Below, piece after piece: positions 38,001-53,000 of a stretch of 64,000 nt of DNA. How positions within the stretch are numbered: position 1 is the first letter of the stretch; every line of letters begins with the position of its first letter. A program made the position numbers and the translations under genes. Source of the stretch: Elgaria multicarinata webbii (Eukaryota; Chordata; Lepidosauria; Squamata; Anguidae); NCBI RefSeq assembly GCF_023053635.1, contig NC_086183.1:31043501-31107500 (forward strand). Reading direction: 5' to 3'. The notes under the pieces were generated by a model that was not told the DNA's origin, ran no database searches, and worked only from the letters and a program-made list of their open reading frames with translations.

Positions 38001-41000
38001 TTTACCAGTAAGGGGTGCCGATGAAAGACATTCTCCGGGCAAAGGTAGCGCTGAGTTGAGCTGAGATTCCGAAATCCGCTGGCAGGTAAGGAAGAAGGAA
38101 CGGAGAAAAATGAGAGCTTGGAATAACCCCCCCTTGCTGCAGGATGCTAAACTGGGCGTTTGGGAAACAGGCTACAGGTATGGAGGGGGAGACTGTCAAG
38201 TACACAAGGAATCCGTGAAATGGGCCCTGGGGAATCCCCTCCCCCTCCCGCCCCCACTCCTAACCCCAGAGCCCCCCAAAAGGTAGAGCCACCGTGCAGA
38301 ACACCCCTCCCCCTCTCAACCCTATAAAACATACCCAGTTTTACTTCCCCGTGGTCATTGAGGAGAATGTTGGCTCCCTGAAATGCGAAGGGACACAAAA
38401 AGGAAGTGAGACTTCAGTCAGATGAACCGGGTGGCGAAAGGGGGGGGGGAGTCTCCCCGGCACAGCTGGGCCTCCTTCCCCTCCTCCACGCTCCAAGGGC
38501 TTACAGGCAGTGGTTCATTGCTAACAAGCAGGTCAGGAGCTCCAGCCTCCGTCCAGAAAACCCTTCCTTCTAACCCCTGTGGTTTCTGACTCCCAATTCT
38601 TTAACAATCGTGGCAACAGTATGACCCTTCTCCCCTACATTACACCGCCCAAAATTAAGAAAGCTTGGGGGTAAGCAGTTCTGGTACTCAAAAGAAAATC
38701 CTGGGCCCAGAATTCTTTACTTCTCAGTGGACATCTTTTGCAGCTGGCGGATCTCAGGGTTCTAGTAAGAGACAAAGTGTATCGTGCAGGCCTGAACTCT
38801 GCCCACCCCATGCGATACGCCTCCCTCTTGGTTTGGCTTATCCCAGTAAACCTCTCTTGCCCGATGGAATAGACCCTACTCATTGCCTTTCCAATCCGCA
38901 GAAGAGTTTCCTCTCCCTTCCCCAGGCTCACATCCATTGCCATTCCTAGCACAGCATCTTCCTTCCCAAATGTCTCCAGGAAGCCCAACCAGCAGGGCAC
39001 GAAGGCAACTGGTGTCCAGAGGTGGACTTCTTTTGGACATGGGGGTTCCATTTAGCCATCACGGCATGGAGCCACGGATAGCCCCTTCCATGAATTCAAC
39101 TGCCTTTTAAAAGCTTTCTGAGCCGGTGGCTGCCACTGCCACATCTTGTGGTGGCAAAGTCAGCCTCCCTACTCTGTTGGCCTCCAGATGTTTTGGACTT
39201 CAACTCCCATCAGCCTCAGCCAGCATGGCTAGTGGTCAGGAATGCTGGGAGTTGTGGCCCCAAAACATGTGGAGGATACCAGGTTGGAGAAGGCTGCTGC
39301 AGGTTCTTTCTGCATTGCGTGGGGGGGAAAGGACCATCCTTTTGTCCGTCATCAACATAACTCTGCTCATGAATTTTACTGTGCAACCAACCCTTTTTTG
39401 TTTGCAATTTGTATGTCTCGTTATACATATTGTTTAAAAGTTTTTCTAACTAGATATTATAAAATTTTAAGGTACATATACTTGGAAAATGCCTCTAATT
39501 GTAAATATTATGATACAAAGGATTTCTTTGTTTTTTAGATAAAGCCCTGAGGAAGAACGCAACCGTGTTCAAAACGCGTAGGCACCTGGCACTTTAATAA
39601 AACTTTTACTAATAATATTATTGTAGAAGATTACTTGGTTCCACCCTTGCCTTTGGCTATTTTTTACTAATCAGCATAACTCTGCCCATGAATTTTACTG
39701 TGCAACCAACCCTCCACCGTCACTTCCAGCAGAAAGTTTTAGGGTTATGGGAGGGGTCATAAAGAGAGAGATGGATGGTGCAGTCCCTGTATGCCAAGGA
39801 CCCTCTTATTACCTTGATGTCTCTGTGGATTTTCCCTTGGTTATGAAGATAAGACAGACCCTAGAAGGACAAAGAACATTATGCATCTGGCTGTCCTTGA
39901 AATCTGACTGGTACAATAGCCAATTAGCCACCTTTCCCAACCTGATGCCTTCCAAATACGTTGGACTACGACTTCCATAATCCTCAGCCACTGGGAATGA
40001 TGGAAAACACCAGGTTCGGGGAGGCGGCAGTTGATTGCATGCAGCCAAAGGCGTTTGGCAAGAACACTCAATCCATGAATTGTCAAATGACAAAAATATC
40101 AGCATGCGCTATGCTTGCCGCTCAGATAAATCAATTCGGTTAAAAACAAACGAAATGTACTTTAAAAAAATGTTTGTCATTTCCTAGTAACTGGCTGGGG
40201 GGGATGTTGGGAGTTGTAGTCCAACACATCTGAAGGGCACCAACATGGGGAAGCCTGAGAAAGACAGACTTGGTAGAAGGCAGGTCTGGCTGTTCTTACT
40301 CACTTGCAACGTTTCTCGGCACACGTAGGCAATCTGGAGCTCTGACAGGGGTCCAGTGACTGCAAAGGCAAAGGGACACTGTGAGCACATTCTCCCACTC
40401 TACATGGAGCTCCCCATCCCACGCCATAGAGCTGACGTTCTGAAAGTCCTGGAAAGGCTCAGTGGTAGGTACCCTAGATGCTCTACCTGTCAAAAGTCCC
40501 AGGTTCTATCTCTAGCATGGGTTATGGCTGGGATTCCATTCTGGGACACCCATGTAGTGCCATAGGTGGTACCAGGAAGGGTGATGGGCAGGCAACCCCC
40601 CACTAAGTAGCGCACCCATCTGACCCCACCCCACCCCAATTCCTGGACCCTGAGGAAGGTAAGGCAATTTTCACATACAAATTATAATTGAATCATAAAC
40701 TGCAAATTAAAATAAGTTTGCAGTCCTAGGGCTTCTCTACAAAAGCGAAAACCCTGCAAACTTACTTGGGCTTTGTCTTCCAGAGTCTTTGAGGGTTTAC
40801 GATTGGCACAATTCACACAATCCCCCCTCGCCCCCACCTTGTTTCTGCCCGTTCCTTCCCATGTGTTTCATTTATACCGCCAGCAGATGGCCATGCTCTA
40901 TTGCACGACTTACATTTATTACCGCTTTTTCAGTGACTTATAAAATGGCAGATTCCTGCTTGAAAATGATGGGAGAGGTATCAGAAGTTGACAATGTTGT

Positions 41001-44000
41001 GAAAAGGACCTGTGAACTGTGAGTTAACAATCACGAGCTCATGATAAAAGCCTTGTGCAGAGACAACGCTAAGCTTGCTTACTTGAAAAGTTAACTCGAT
41101 CAAAATCAACAGCATGTCCCTTAAACAAAATATCTTTAGGATGGGAGCATTAATAAGAAATATACCACTGTTTATCTTTCAGAAATCGAACATGTGGGAC
41201 AAAGTTGCCCCCACAATATATATTTTTCTGGTGTCACCATGGTAAAATGCCACCCTCCCCAACATTCCAAGAGTCATAACCAAGAAGCTTTTGATCTCCT
41301 TCAACCACAATAGATGCAGTTAGTTGCAAACGGGGAGGAAGTAAAGAACTGACAGATATTAAACATGAAAACGAGAAAGAAGTGTTGTGGTCAGCTCTTG
41401 ATAGTTTCACGAGGTCCTTTGGTGCTCTCTGCCTACGCTAAGACACGAGGAGGAGGAGGAGGAGGAGGAGGAGGGGCAAAATTTTAAATGGCCCAGAGCA
41501 GCAAAGAACCCCAGGCCAGCCCTGGTCTAAGCTTGCCGCCCCACACCCTCATTCCCCTAACTGCAGCAAAGTCTGTGCCTGCATCACTGCGTTCATTGAC
41601 ATTCATTCAATCCAACTGCATTGATCAGTCAGTCATAGAACCATAGAATCATAGAATAGCAGAGTTGGAAGGGGCCTACAAAGCCATCGACTCCAACCCC
41701 CTGCTCAATGCAGGAATCCACCCTAAAGCATCCCTGACAGATGGTTGTCCAGCTGCCTCTTGAAGGCCTCGAGTGTGGGAGAGCCCACCACCTCCCTAGG
41801 TAACTGATTCCATTGTCGCACTGCTCTAACAGTCAGGAAGTTTTTCCTGATGTCCAGCTGGAATCTGGCTTCCTGTCACTTGAGCCCATTATTCTGTGTC
41901 CTGCACTCTGGGAGGATCGAGAAGAGATCCTGGCCCTCCTCTGTGTGACAACCTTTTAAGTATTGGAAGAGTGCTCTCATGTCTCCCCTCCATCTTCTCT
42001 TCTCCAGGCTAAACATGCCCAGTTCTTTCAGTCTCTCTTCATAGGGCTTTGTTTCCAGACCCCTGATCATCCTGGTTGCCCAAAAAAGAGTCATAGGTCT
42101 CTTTTTTAGAGAGCCAAGGGACACTGGGCAGCTGTACCCTTGACTCCCAGGAAAAAACACCAAGCCAAGGGGGAGTCCACCCTGGCCCGAAACACTGGCC
42201 AGAGAAAGAACAGCTGCAGGGAGTCATGTTTTGCCCTGCCCTGCCCTAACAGAAAGAACACTGATAAGAAAGTTAAAAACGAGTGCCTGAACTTTGTATT
42301 TTTCCTTCCTTCTTTCCTTCCTTCCTCGCAATCCCTTTTCCTTTTAGATTGTAACTGGGATGCCATCACCAAAAAGGCAGGCACCCTCAAAAGGGCCTCT
42401 GCAGAAGTTCTTAGGCGCCAGGTCAGTAAATATGGGAGGAAGCAAAATCCTTTCCAGTGGCCAGGCGAGGATGGAGCATCAGCGTCTTGCATTGCTTTTT
42501 GCCCCTCCTTGTGAGGAGCAGAAGCAGATTCAACGGTGCAAAACAATATAAGCAGATGGGGGAGAGTTCATGATCTGACTCCAGCTGGGCGGGGAGGGGG
42601 GTCCCTTCCTTTGGGACAGGTGGCGGTGGCGGCTGAAACGGTAGAGAAAGCGACCCGGCCACACGCTGTTTCACTTCTTCATTTCAAAGCTGGCTGCCTG
42701 GTTTCTGATCTCCCCACCTCCTAAAGAGCACACGCAAGTAGATGGGGAGACGTTTTTCATCCCCCTCTCATAATACTAGAACCCAATGGGGTCATTTCCC
42801 ATGAAGCTGATGGGTGAGAGATTCAGGGCAGATAAAAGGAAGGACTTCTTCACACAGCCTATAGTACTACGGAATTTGCTGCCACAGGATGTAGTGATGG
42901 CCACCAACTTGGATGGCTTTAAAAGGGAGCTGGATAAATTCCTAGAGGAGAAGGCTCTCAATGGTTACTAATCCTGCTGGCTATATTCTCCCTCCAGTAT
43001 GCCGATGCACACCAGTTGCTGTCGAACATGAGTGGGAGGCCTACTTGTGGGTTTTCTGCAGGCAGCTGGTCGGGCACTGTGTGAACAGTATTCTGGACTA
43101 GATGGACCCTAGTCTAATCCAGCAGGGCTCTTCTTATACTCTTGAACTAGAGGGTGGGGTGGGGATCGCTTAAGCTGGCAGACCACATCCATCCATCCAT
43201 CCCTCTCTCTCTCTCTCTCTCTGGCCATTTCTACACCTGCCTTTTCCCCCAGGATTGTCCCTGGATCGTTCCTTTGCATCCAAATGCCACACAGGGGATC
43301 CTGGGGGCAGGCAGGGACAATCCCTCCATTTTCCTGGGATAACCCTTAAGTGTAGAAGGAGCCCCCCCCCCCCCGCCTCTCTCGCACACACACCTCTTGT
43401 ATCTTTTAGTCCTGGCAGCATTCCCAGGAACTCGGGGTCAAAAGAGACACATCATGGAAAATCTGGGATTCTTCTCCTCCAGCCCCCAGCCCTGGGAAGC
43501 TGCTTTGAAGTTGAAATGAAATGCTGGGAGACTTGAACGGGCCTTCACACCGTGCACAGTCGAACTGTGGAATTCACTACCAAAAGATGTGGTGATGGCC
43601 AGCAATCTGGATGGCTTTCAAAGGGGGATGCGTAAATTCCTGGAGGAGAAGGCTATCCATGGCTACTGGTCCTGATGGCTAAGTGCAAGCTCCAGTATCA
43701 GAGGCAATAAGCCTGTGTGCACCAGTTGCTGGGGAACATGGGCGGGAGGGTGCTGTTGGACCACGTCCTGCTTTGTTGGTCCCTGTTTGACAGCTGGCTG
43801 GCCCCTGTGTGAATAGAGTGAGTGCTGGACTAGATAGACTCTTGTTCTGATCCAGCCTCAGGGCTCTTCTTCTGTTCTTACCATACAAAAGTGCCATTAC
43901 CAAGTCAGACTCAGAAACGTCTACACTGACTGGTAGTAGCTCTCCAGGGTTTCAGATGAGAGTCATTCCCAGCTCTACTTGGAGATGCCAGGACGGAACC

Positions 44001-47000
44001 TGGACCCTTCTGCATGCAAAGCAGATGAGCTACGTCCCTTTCCCCCAAAAGTCCCACATCTCCTCTCTTTTGGCCCTCCGATCAAATGTGCTACAAGCCA
44101 AGTCCAGGGGATGAGATGTGGGGCTGGGGCTACATTTGCATCTCCACTCCCTCGAGGGAGGTTTTGCCTCTCATTTACTGAACTGGAAGGAAGCAGGATG
44201 CAGGCTTGATCAGGCCCACTAGCTTTTTTGGCTCATTTCCAGCTGTGCTGCAAACCCCCTCCCCCTGTTCCACTTGCAGCACCTCCATGATGCCAGTCTT
44301 TAAGGCAGCATCCGTTTCCCCCTGCAAATATAAACACACACGCAAGAGCATGTACGTGAATCCCGCCCATGACCACCCCCATCGAGGTTGCTTGCCAACC
44401 AGCCAACTGCAAAAGCTCAGATTTCTTTCCCTTGCAACCATTACATTCAAATGGCCAATCTGTTCCCTGCAAGCCACCCTCCCAACAGGTGGAATGTGCT
44501 TAGTAGCTAGCAACCACCAGCCATCAAAAGCCATCGATGCTCATTTAAGTAAGCACCTTCTAGCCAGCACTGCCTTTTAAAGAAACAGCTTTAACTATGA
44601 GTTATAGAACATAGCAAGGACAGATGTTTTGGTCTTAAACTTCCAGCATTCTTAACCATTGGCCATTTTGGCAGGGACTCCTGGGAGTTGAAGTCTCATA
44701 CATCTGGAGATTTGCCTTCTCCCAGCTCTGGCCCAGAGCAAAGATCAAGTCCTTCCTTCTCACAGCCACGCTAATATTGTTGTTGGGAGTTGGGGGTTTA
44801 GGAAGTACTACATCTTGTGTGATTCCACCTGTCCACAGGTTGGGTGGGAAATCCACTTTACCTTGGTAGATGTCCTGAAGAGAGCCTCCCCCACAGAACT
44901 CCATGCAAATCCACAGCTTGTTATACCTAGCGAGACAGCAGAGGAGAGGGCTCATACTGAGGCAAGGCCAAGTGTGTGACAGAGGACTGCGAGGGAAGTT
45001 CAGCCCCACCGCCCCTCAGTCACACCAGCAGCCCTGAAGTGCGGCTCTCTACTCACGCTCACATTTTGCACCCACGGATTCCCTGTGACATTGCAAGGGG
45101 CTCTCTGAGTCACACCCCTCCAATTGTGAGGTGAAGCCGTATAGGGCAGTGAAGTGACAAGGGCTGGCCCTGGCCAGGGGCGTAGCCGGCAGGGGGACCT
45201 TTTCCGATCATCAGAGGAAGCTCTCTCACCGGATGTAGCTCCCGTAATAGGCCACGATGTTGTGATGTTTGCAGGTCTTCACCATGAGGATCTCTTGTTG
45301 AATAGTGGCACAGTCATCATCTGGAAGGGAAGGAGAAAAGAAGGCGTTTTTCAGAGTGCAGAAGAACTTGTTCCAGCCATACTAAAATCAGCAAGAATAG
45401 ACAGCCTCTTCTCAGCTGGCTGTACTGTGATGGGAGCAGGGGCCACTCCACCAGCCCTGCTGAAGAACTTAACTTTTTTTTCCTCTTCCCTCCCTGTTCC
45501 TTTTTCCTTGTGCATTGTGTCTATTTAGATTGTAAGCCTGCGGGCAGGGACTGTCTTCTTTTACAAATTACTTATAAGCCACTCTGGGGCCGGATCTACA
45601 CTATTGCTTTAAAGCGCTTTATAACAGTTTTATAGCGCTTTAAAGCAGTTCAAGCGCTTTATAACTGTTATAAAGCACTTTAAAGCACTGTTTTTGGTTG
45701 AGGAGTGGAATAAAAATACTCCTAAAATGCAATTCTATGCATATTTTAGACAGAACAAAATCCTAAAACTTGCAGCGTTCCCCAGCCAGCAGAGTTGGGA
45801 GTTGTAGAAAGTTTTTCTATCTATACATGCATAAGACTGCACCTTTTTTTTTAAAAAAAAAATGTCATTCAATTCAAAGACACCTTCAGGGGCAAACGAA
45901 ATGTGCCTACATGCAAGCGAGGGGGGTGGGGAGTTTCACAGCTTTGGGAAGTAGGTTTTTGTTAGGACCACAGAAGGAGAAGAAAGGTTTAAACTCTCTC
46001 TCCCCAACCCTATTGTCCCACTGACCTATTTACATTTTTAAAACGATTTACAAAAGACTCTTTACATTAAAAAAAAACCATGAATGTCAATTGCATTCAT
46101 GTAATTAATGTCAAGTCCAGTTTGGCCCATAGAATACTAAGGTTTGCTTAGTACTAGAGCATGGTTTGAATTGTGTTTGCCTACTGCCTTCAGACACTTT
46201 CCTTTCTTCCAATTATTATTGCAATATTCCCCAAAGAAAGGTGATAGCTGTGAAGTTCTTAGAAGTCTAAACTACAAGACAACAAACTGGCAGGTTTTAA
46301 GTTTAATTTGTGCCCCCACCCCTTACGATGTCACATGGTTCCTGAATTTCCAAGAGATGCAATCATTTATTTACAGAAGGAGTGCAATTTGCGTAATACA
46401 TTTTTTAGCGTTCTCTCGAAAGGGATGACATTTCCTTCTTTCTTTTTATTTTACAAAAATAATAAAGAGGAAATTTAAAAGTGCATATGCACAGGAGGAA
46501 AGGGAGACACATGAATAAAAAGAAGGAAATTACATCACAGGGGTGGAAACGTAAGAGCAGACATGGATCTTGAAACTTATTATTTGAAAACACAGCGTGC
46601 TTCCACACTCTTTTCTCTGCAATGATCATCCTTCCTTCACTCACCTTTTACAGAAACCACCTTTACCAAATCATTTCTTGGCCTCCTGTTCTTCTGCAGA
46701 CGTGATTTGTGGCAATTAAAATCCACCCCACCCCCAAATAAAACACAATTAAACACTATTTTCAGGTTCCCCACCTTAAAACAACAGGGCTGGGAAGAGG
46801 CAGTCCCAAACACACAACTTCTGGCCACCTTCTCTTCCTTTCCATCCCTCCGGCAGGGAGGCTCGCCCTAGCAATTGCCCAAGTCCCAAACGCAAAGCCA
46901 GAAATATTTGGGCTTAGGAGCCTCAGGAACCACCAGGTTGGGCTGGACAGGATAGATGCAAAACAGCTAAAAACCGCTTCTGAAATCGCTTCTGAAATCT

Positions 47001-50000
47001 CTTCATTGGCTTCCAATTCACTTCAGAATCCAATATAAACTTCTCCTGTCGACCTTCAAAGCGTTTCACAGTCTAGCTCCTTCCTATCTCTCCTCTCTCC
47101 TCTCACACTATTGCCCCGCTCGTGCTCTTCGCTCCTCTGATGCCATGTTTCTCGCCTGCCCAAGGGCCTCTACTTCCCTTGCTCGGCTTCGTCCATTTTC
47201 GTCTGCTGCCCCTTACGCCTGGAACGCTCTTCCAGAACATTTGAGAACTACAAGTTCAACCGCAGCTTTTAAAGCTCAACTAAAAACTTTTCTTTTTCCT
47301 AAAGCTTTTAAAACTTGATGTTGTGCTGACTTCTACTGTTACTTTCTACTGTTAGTTTTACTCTACCCTGTGCCTGTTTGCATTCTCTTCCCCTCCTTAT
47401 TGTTTTACTATGATTTTATTAGATTGTAAGCCTATGCGGCAGGGTCTTGCTATTTACTGTTTTACTCTGTACAGCACCATGTATACTGATGGTGCTATAT
47501 AAATAAATAATAATAATAATAACCCAAATTTCAGTAGCCAAGGGGCACCCCCAACGGCATCCCCGAAGCTCTCCCCCATTGCCCCCTTCAAAAAAAATTG
47601 TTTAAATAAAAACCTTGGGAAATGTTAGGGTAGTCTCTCGCCCTTTCCAGCCTCTAACCTTGCTATTTCCCCCTTCTTTCAGCCTCCTCCTTCACGATTT
47701 CTCCCGCCATCTTTAGCTCACTTTCAACTAGCCAGGCCTCCATGGCACTCATTATGTGACTAGTCACAGCCTCTGTAGGAGCCATTTTGTGGTGGTGCCC
47801 ATGACACTTTCCCAATATCCCAAATGTGCCTATGGGTCCAAAAAGGTTGGGGACCCCTTCAGTAGCCTAATACACTGAGAGTGAACTAATTACATATTAC
47901 ATATTGGTGTGGGTGTGCTTTTTAAATTTAAAAGTAAGGGCATCGTGCTTGTCACTTATTCCAATGCCTCGTTGGCCAGAATACTGAAAGTCAGGTGCAG
48001 GCTGACGTCTTCCTACTTAGCATCTTTCATGGAGCTAATATCAGCCATGCAAAGATGGAGTGGGTGGGGGGTTTCCTTGAGACCATGGGAGGAAAGGGGT
48101 AAAGTTGAACCTTTCCTCCCCATGCACAATGGTCCCAAACATCTCCCCCTCCCCAATGATGGCTATTAACTATTTTTTAAAGAATCAAAGATGCAACTTC
48201 AAGGGACACACTTAGTGTCATGTCAAGGGTGTTTCTTTGAGAGCAATTGGGTATAATTTAGCCTGAGTGTTTCCCCTTATGGCTCCACAAATACCAGGAC
48301 TAGAAATACACATTATCATCATCATCATCATCATCTTTATTATTATTAAATCTTTCTCGAGGGAGCCAGCCCCCCTCCCTCGTAGCCACCAGTTTTTCCA
48401 GTTTGCTTCTGAACAAAATTACCTCAGGAAGGCTCATGGTTACGTTCTCCAGACTACCGTCTGGAGAGGACACTCTACAAGCTTGTACTGACACACTTAA
48501 TTTGAGCCATAATTCATCGGGGCTTAGCCCCAAACACATTTCTCCATCCCCTGAGAATTAAAAAATATTCCGCTTCTGAGCATATACAGAGTGCCTTCAC
48601 CTCGTGTTTGAGTAAAGTCAAGCAGCACCTGTGCCTCTTGCATTAGCAGGTGCAATTTCCCAGTTAGACAGTGTATTTTCAGGTAAATTTGAGGCCCATT
48701 GTGTTTTTTCCCCAGGGGTGCAGAACTTCTTTCACCCTGAGGGCCGAATTCCATGTCAGAGTGGCTCTCGGGGGCCGCATTCTAGGCCTGAAAGCAAACC
48801 GGAGTGGGGAGGGTGCAAAAAATGCCAGCATATTTTAGTTTAAAGCTCTCACTGCCAGTAACTAAGCTTTAGGAGAGGCGTTTCAACCTTTTAGAATGGG
48901 AGAAATGCACAGAAGCCACAAACCATTGATCAGTGGCTGAGGGGGAGGGAGTGCGGCCATCTGGGAACCTCGGAGGTCCATATTGTGACTCCCGGAGGGC
49001 CAGATTTGCCCCTGGGCATCAGATTCTGCACCCCGATGTAAGAAGACGTGGATTCTGTTTAGGAAATAACGGCCCCATGAAAAAGGGCCTTGTGGTCTTT
49101 CACACTCACCTGCCTCCATCTTTACAATTTTGATAGCAGCCAGCTTCCCCGTCTCCTTGTTTTTTGCCTGAGAAAATACAGAGTTGGGGTTTTTTTAATG
49201 GTAAAAATGGAATATACCTACATGTGTAAAACGTCTGATTTCCTTTCACAATTATTTCTTTTCCCAATTTTTATAAGAGAAATATCCTCACAAAACGTTT
49301 GGGTGCTCCCTCAAAAATAAGTGAACAGAGGACAAGAATTTCAGAAAAAAAGAGCTTATGTGAAAGCAACCAGAAACTGCGGAAAGGACAAGTGTGTGTG
49401 TGTGTGTGTGTGTGAGAGAGGGGAGAGACCCCTTCTTCACCTAAAGATTATCCCAGGCAAATGGAGGAATCGTCTCTGCCTGCTCCTGGGATCCCCTGTG
49501 TGTCATATGGATGCACAGGGATGATCCCAGGATATAGGCATGGTTAGGGTGACCATATAAAAAGGAGGACAGGGCTCCTGTATCTTTAACAGTTGCACAG
49601 AAAAGGGAATTTCAGCAGGTGTCATTTGTATATATGGAGAACCTGGGGAAATTTCCTCTTCATCACAACAGTTTAAGCTGCAGGTGCCCTGCCCTCTTTT
49701 AAATCTGGTCACTCTAGTATAGCTCCTGCAGCTTTCACTGTTGTGATGAAGAGGGAATTTCACCAGGTTCCCCATATATACAAATGACCCCTGCTGAAAT
49801 ACCCTTTTCTATGCAACTGTTAAAGATACAGGAGCCCAGTCTTCCTTTTCATAGGGTCACCCTAGTGGAGGGGCAGACATGCCCAGAGAGAGAGAGAGAG
49901 AGAAAGGAAACCTTGCCAAACCCATATTGCAGGTTGGGATAATTGACAAGAGAAAGAGACAGAGATATGGGAGTCTGGAAAGCCAAGGAAGGAGGGGAAA

Positions 50001-53000
50001 AAGACTTGAAAGAAGTAGGACAAAGTAGGCAGTGAGCTGAAAAGTGGGAACCAGCAGAACAATGGATGTAAAATCATATGCCTGAGGGAAAGAGGAGCAA
50101 AAGTCCTTTTTCCCCCTAACAGGATAAATAGCAACTTCAGCGGTGGGGTGCTGTTTTCGTTGGGAAAACGGAGCAGTGGAAAAGTGAACCCTGCCTACTC
50201 TAGGGGCACGGTCCCAATCCAAATTCCCCCCATCTCCATCAGTGTATATGTTTTTGGTTTTACAAAAACATAAACAGAAAGGAGATCTGGTCTTGAATCT
50301 CTGTTAACTGTTTTGGCTCAACATGCATTTCCCAGTTTGGGAGGGAAAGCCAGAAAGAGGAAGCAGAATGCAAGCTGAAAACTCAACAGCAAAGAGATTT
50401 GGCAGAGGATACAGCTGCAGGGCTCAGCTCTTTTGATGTTATCATCCAGGCTCTTAAGGGAAGATCTTTCCCCGCCCCTTACATTTGGGGGGTGGGGGAG
50501 GCCATCCAAACCATCACGACCTTCAGAGAGGCCCAGGAGAACAAACCTGGCAGAGGGAGGGAGAAAGGGGTGCTTCCACATGCAAAATTGTTAGGATATT
50601 GAGGATATTAATTCCCCTCAATATCCTCACAATTTCAGATGGAAAGAGGCACTAACTTCTAGGCAATGAGAAACACCAAGAAGAACAGCTCTTGCAGATG
50701 CAATAATAATAATAATAGTAATAATACAGTAATAATATATTTCTTACCCGCCTCTCCAACTGATTAAAAACCTAGTATTCGGGTGAGCATATGAAAAGGA
50801 GGACAGTTGCAAAGAAAAGGGAATTTCAGCAGGTGTCATTTGTATATATAGAGAACCTGGTGAAATTCCCTCTTCAGCACCACAGTTAAAGCTGCAAGAG
50901 CTATACTAGAGTGACCAGATTTAAAAGAGGGCAGGGCACCTGCAGCTTTAATTGTTGTGACGAAGAGGGAATCTCACCAGGTGCTACATGCATACAAATG
51001 ACACCTGCTGAAATTTCCTTTTCAATACGACTGTTAAAGATACAGGAGCCCTGCCCTCCTTTTCATATGGTCGCTCTACATAGTATACACTGTTAAAAAC
51101 ATTCTAAAAGCACCCTAGGGCTGATGGGAATTGCAGTCCATCAACAGCTGGAGAGTAATACGTTCCCCAGCACTGCTGTAGAACAATGAGAGTTTCAGCC
51201 ACATCTGCACACACCCCAATTATTCAATCCTCACTTCCCAGACCATTACTATTAGTATTATTTAGATTTCTTAGACACCTTTCTTAACAAAAAAAGACTC
51301 AAGGTAACTTACAGCAAAATTAAAACATACAAAATGTAAAACAGGTAAAACCTATTAGCCACTAAAATACTAGCATCCTATAAAACATCAGGGACAACAG
51401 TAAATAATTCAACAGATGCATGAAGACCCATCATATACCATCAAATGTCTGCAAAAAGGGGAAAGTCTTTAGCTAGTGCCGAAAGGATGCCAATGTTTGT
51501 TTATTTAGTTATTTATTTATTTTCAATTATTATTGAAAGCTATAAAGACTGATCTCTTCTGGCAGACCTATCCAGTGGAATTTTAAGATGTTTTAAAATT
51601 GTTTTAGGATGTTTTTAACAATGTATATTATGTTTTAATTGAGTGTTATGTGTTTTATCGTTTATTGTTCCCCGTCTCGATCAAAATGGAGAGGCGGGCA
51701 AGAAATAAATTCATTATTATTATTATTTTATTTATTTAAAGTATCTCTTGGCTGCCTTTCAGGGCAGAAGCCCTCCCCAAGGCAGGGTAAAGCAATAAAC
51801 TCATAAACTGGTACGATATTAAGAGCGATAAAAACAGCAATAAAACATCTACAAAACCCATCACAACAGCAATCATATTAGGAGAAGGCCAGGATAAAAT
51901 AGTATGCATTAAAAGTCTGCAATGATGGAGCCTGGCAAACCCCTGATGGCAACTTATTACAGAGGTGTGGGGCCACTGAAAAAAAGTCCCTCTCATGTGG
52001 TCACCCACCTAACTGCTGTCACAGGTGGGCAAATGAGAAGTGCCTCTCTCACTGACCTTAAAAGTGTGAAGCAGGCTGATACTGGTGAAGGCGGTCCTTC
52101 AAGTAATTTTGCACCAAACCGTTTAAGGCTTTAAAGGTCAAAAACAGCATGTTAAATTGGGCTGGAAAACACACTGGTAACCAGTGCAGCTGGTACAGTA
52201 TATGTGTCATATGATCAAATCTCCTCACATCCCCCGCCAACATTCTGGCAGTCGCATTCTCCACCACTGAAGTTTCTAAACTGTCTTCAAAGTCAGCCCC
52301 ACGTACAGCACATTACAGTAGTCTAGCCTGGACATCATTACTGCATGGATAACTGAGGCAAGGTCCATCTTCTCTAGATAGGGCTGCAGCTGTGTAGGAG
52401 CCTACACCCGTAAAATGCACATCACAGTCGCCTGGGCTTTTTCAGCGTACCCAGACTACACACTTGGTCTTTTAAGGGGAGTGCAACCCTATCTAATGTT
52501 GGCACCAGATGAACATCACAGGGGAGAGCACTACACAATCAGGGGCCACCATCAAAAAGGCCCTCTCCCTTCTTACCACCCTTTGAATCTCCCAGGAAAA
52601 TGGGTGCATTTCTTTTTGAAAAAGATACTGAAGCTTAGATCTGTCTATAAGCCATACCCTAAGACAGGGGCGAGCAGACTTTGGGCTTCTGGGATCTACT
52701 TGTTTTTAGTAGAACAAATCAGAGCCAGGTGCAAAATAGTGGGAGTGTCAATTACCTGCCACAACCCATCAGCCATACGCTGCATATACAAATACAAATT
52801 TGTATGAGTTACTATAAATCAGGAATTATAACGCAAAACTACCAGTAGAGATGCACAGAAATCTGGTGCCTCCAGCAACAAATTAATACTCATATTTTAC
52901 AGGTGAGGAACACTAAGAGATCAGCAATTGACAGATGCATAGCTATAGCAGATGTATATGTGCATATACCTTCAGTTGCTTGAGCTGCAAACCTTGGGGC

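Noticed and set aside
50911-51096. Short recurring ORF beginning [20 protein letters not shown]
   Set aside because: It recurs at 12038, 49503 and 55808 because it lies in the non-coding centre of a foldback MITE.
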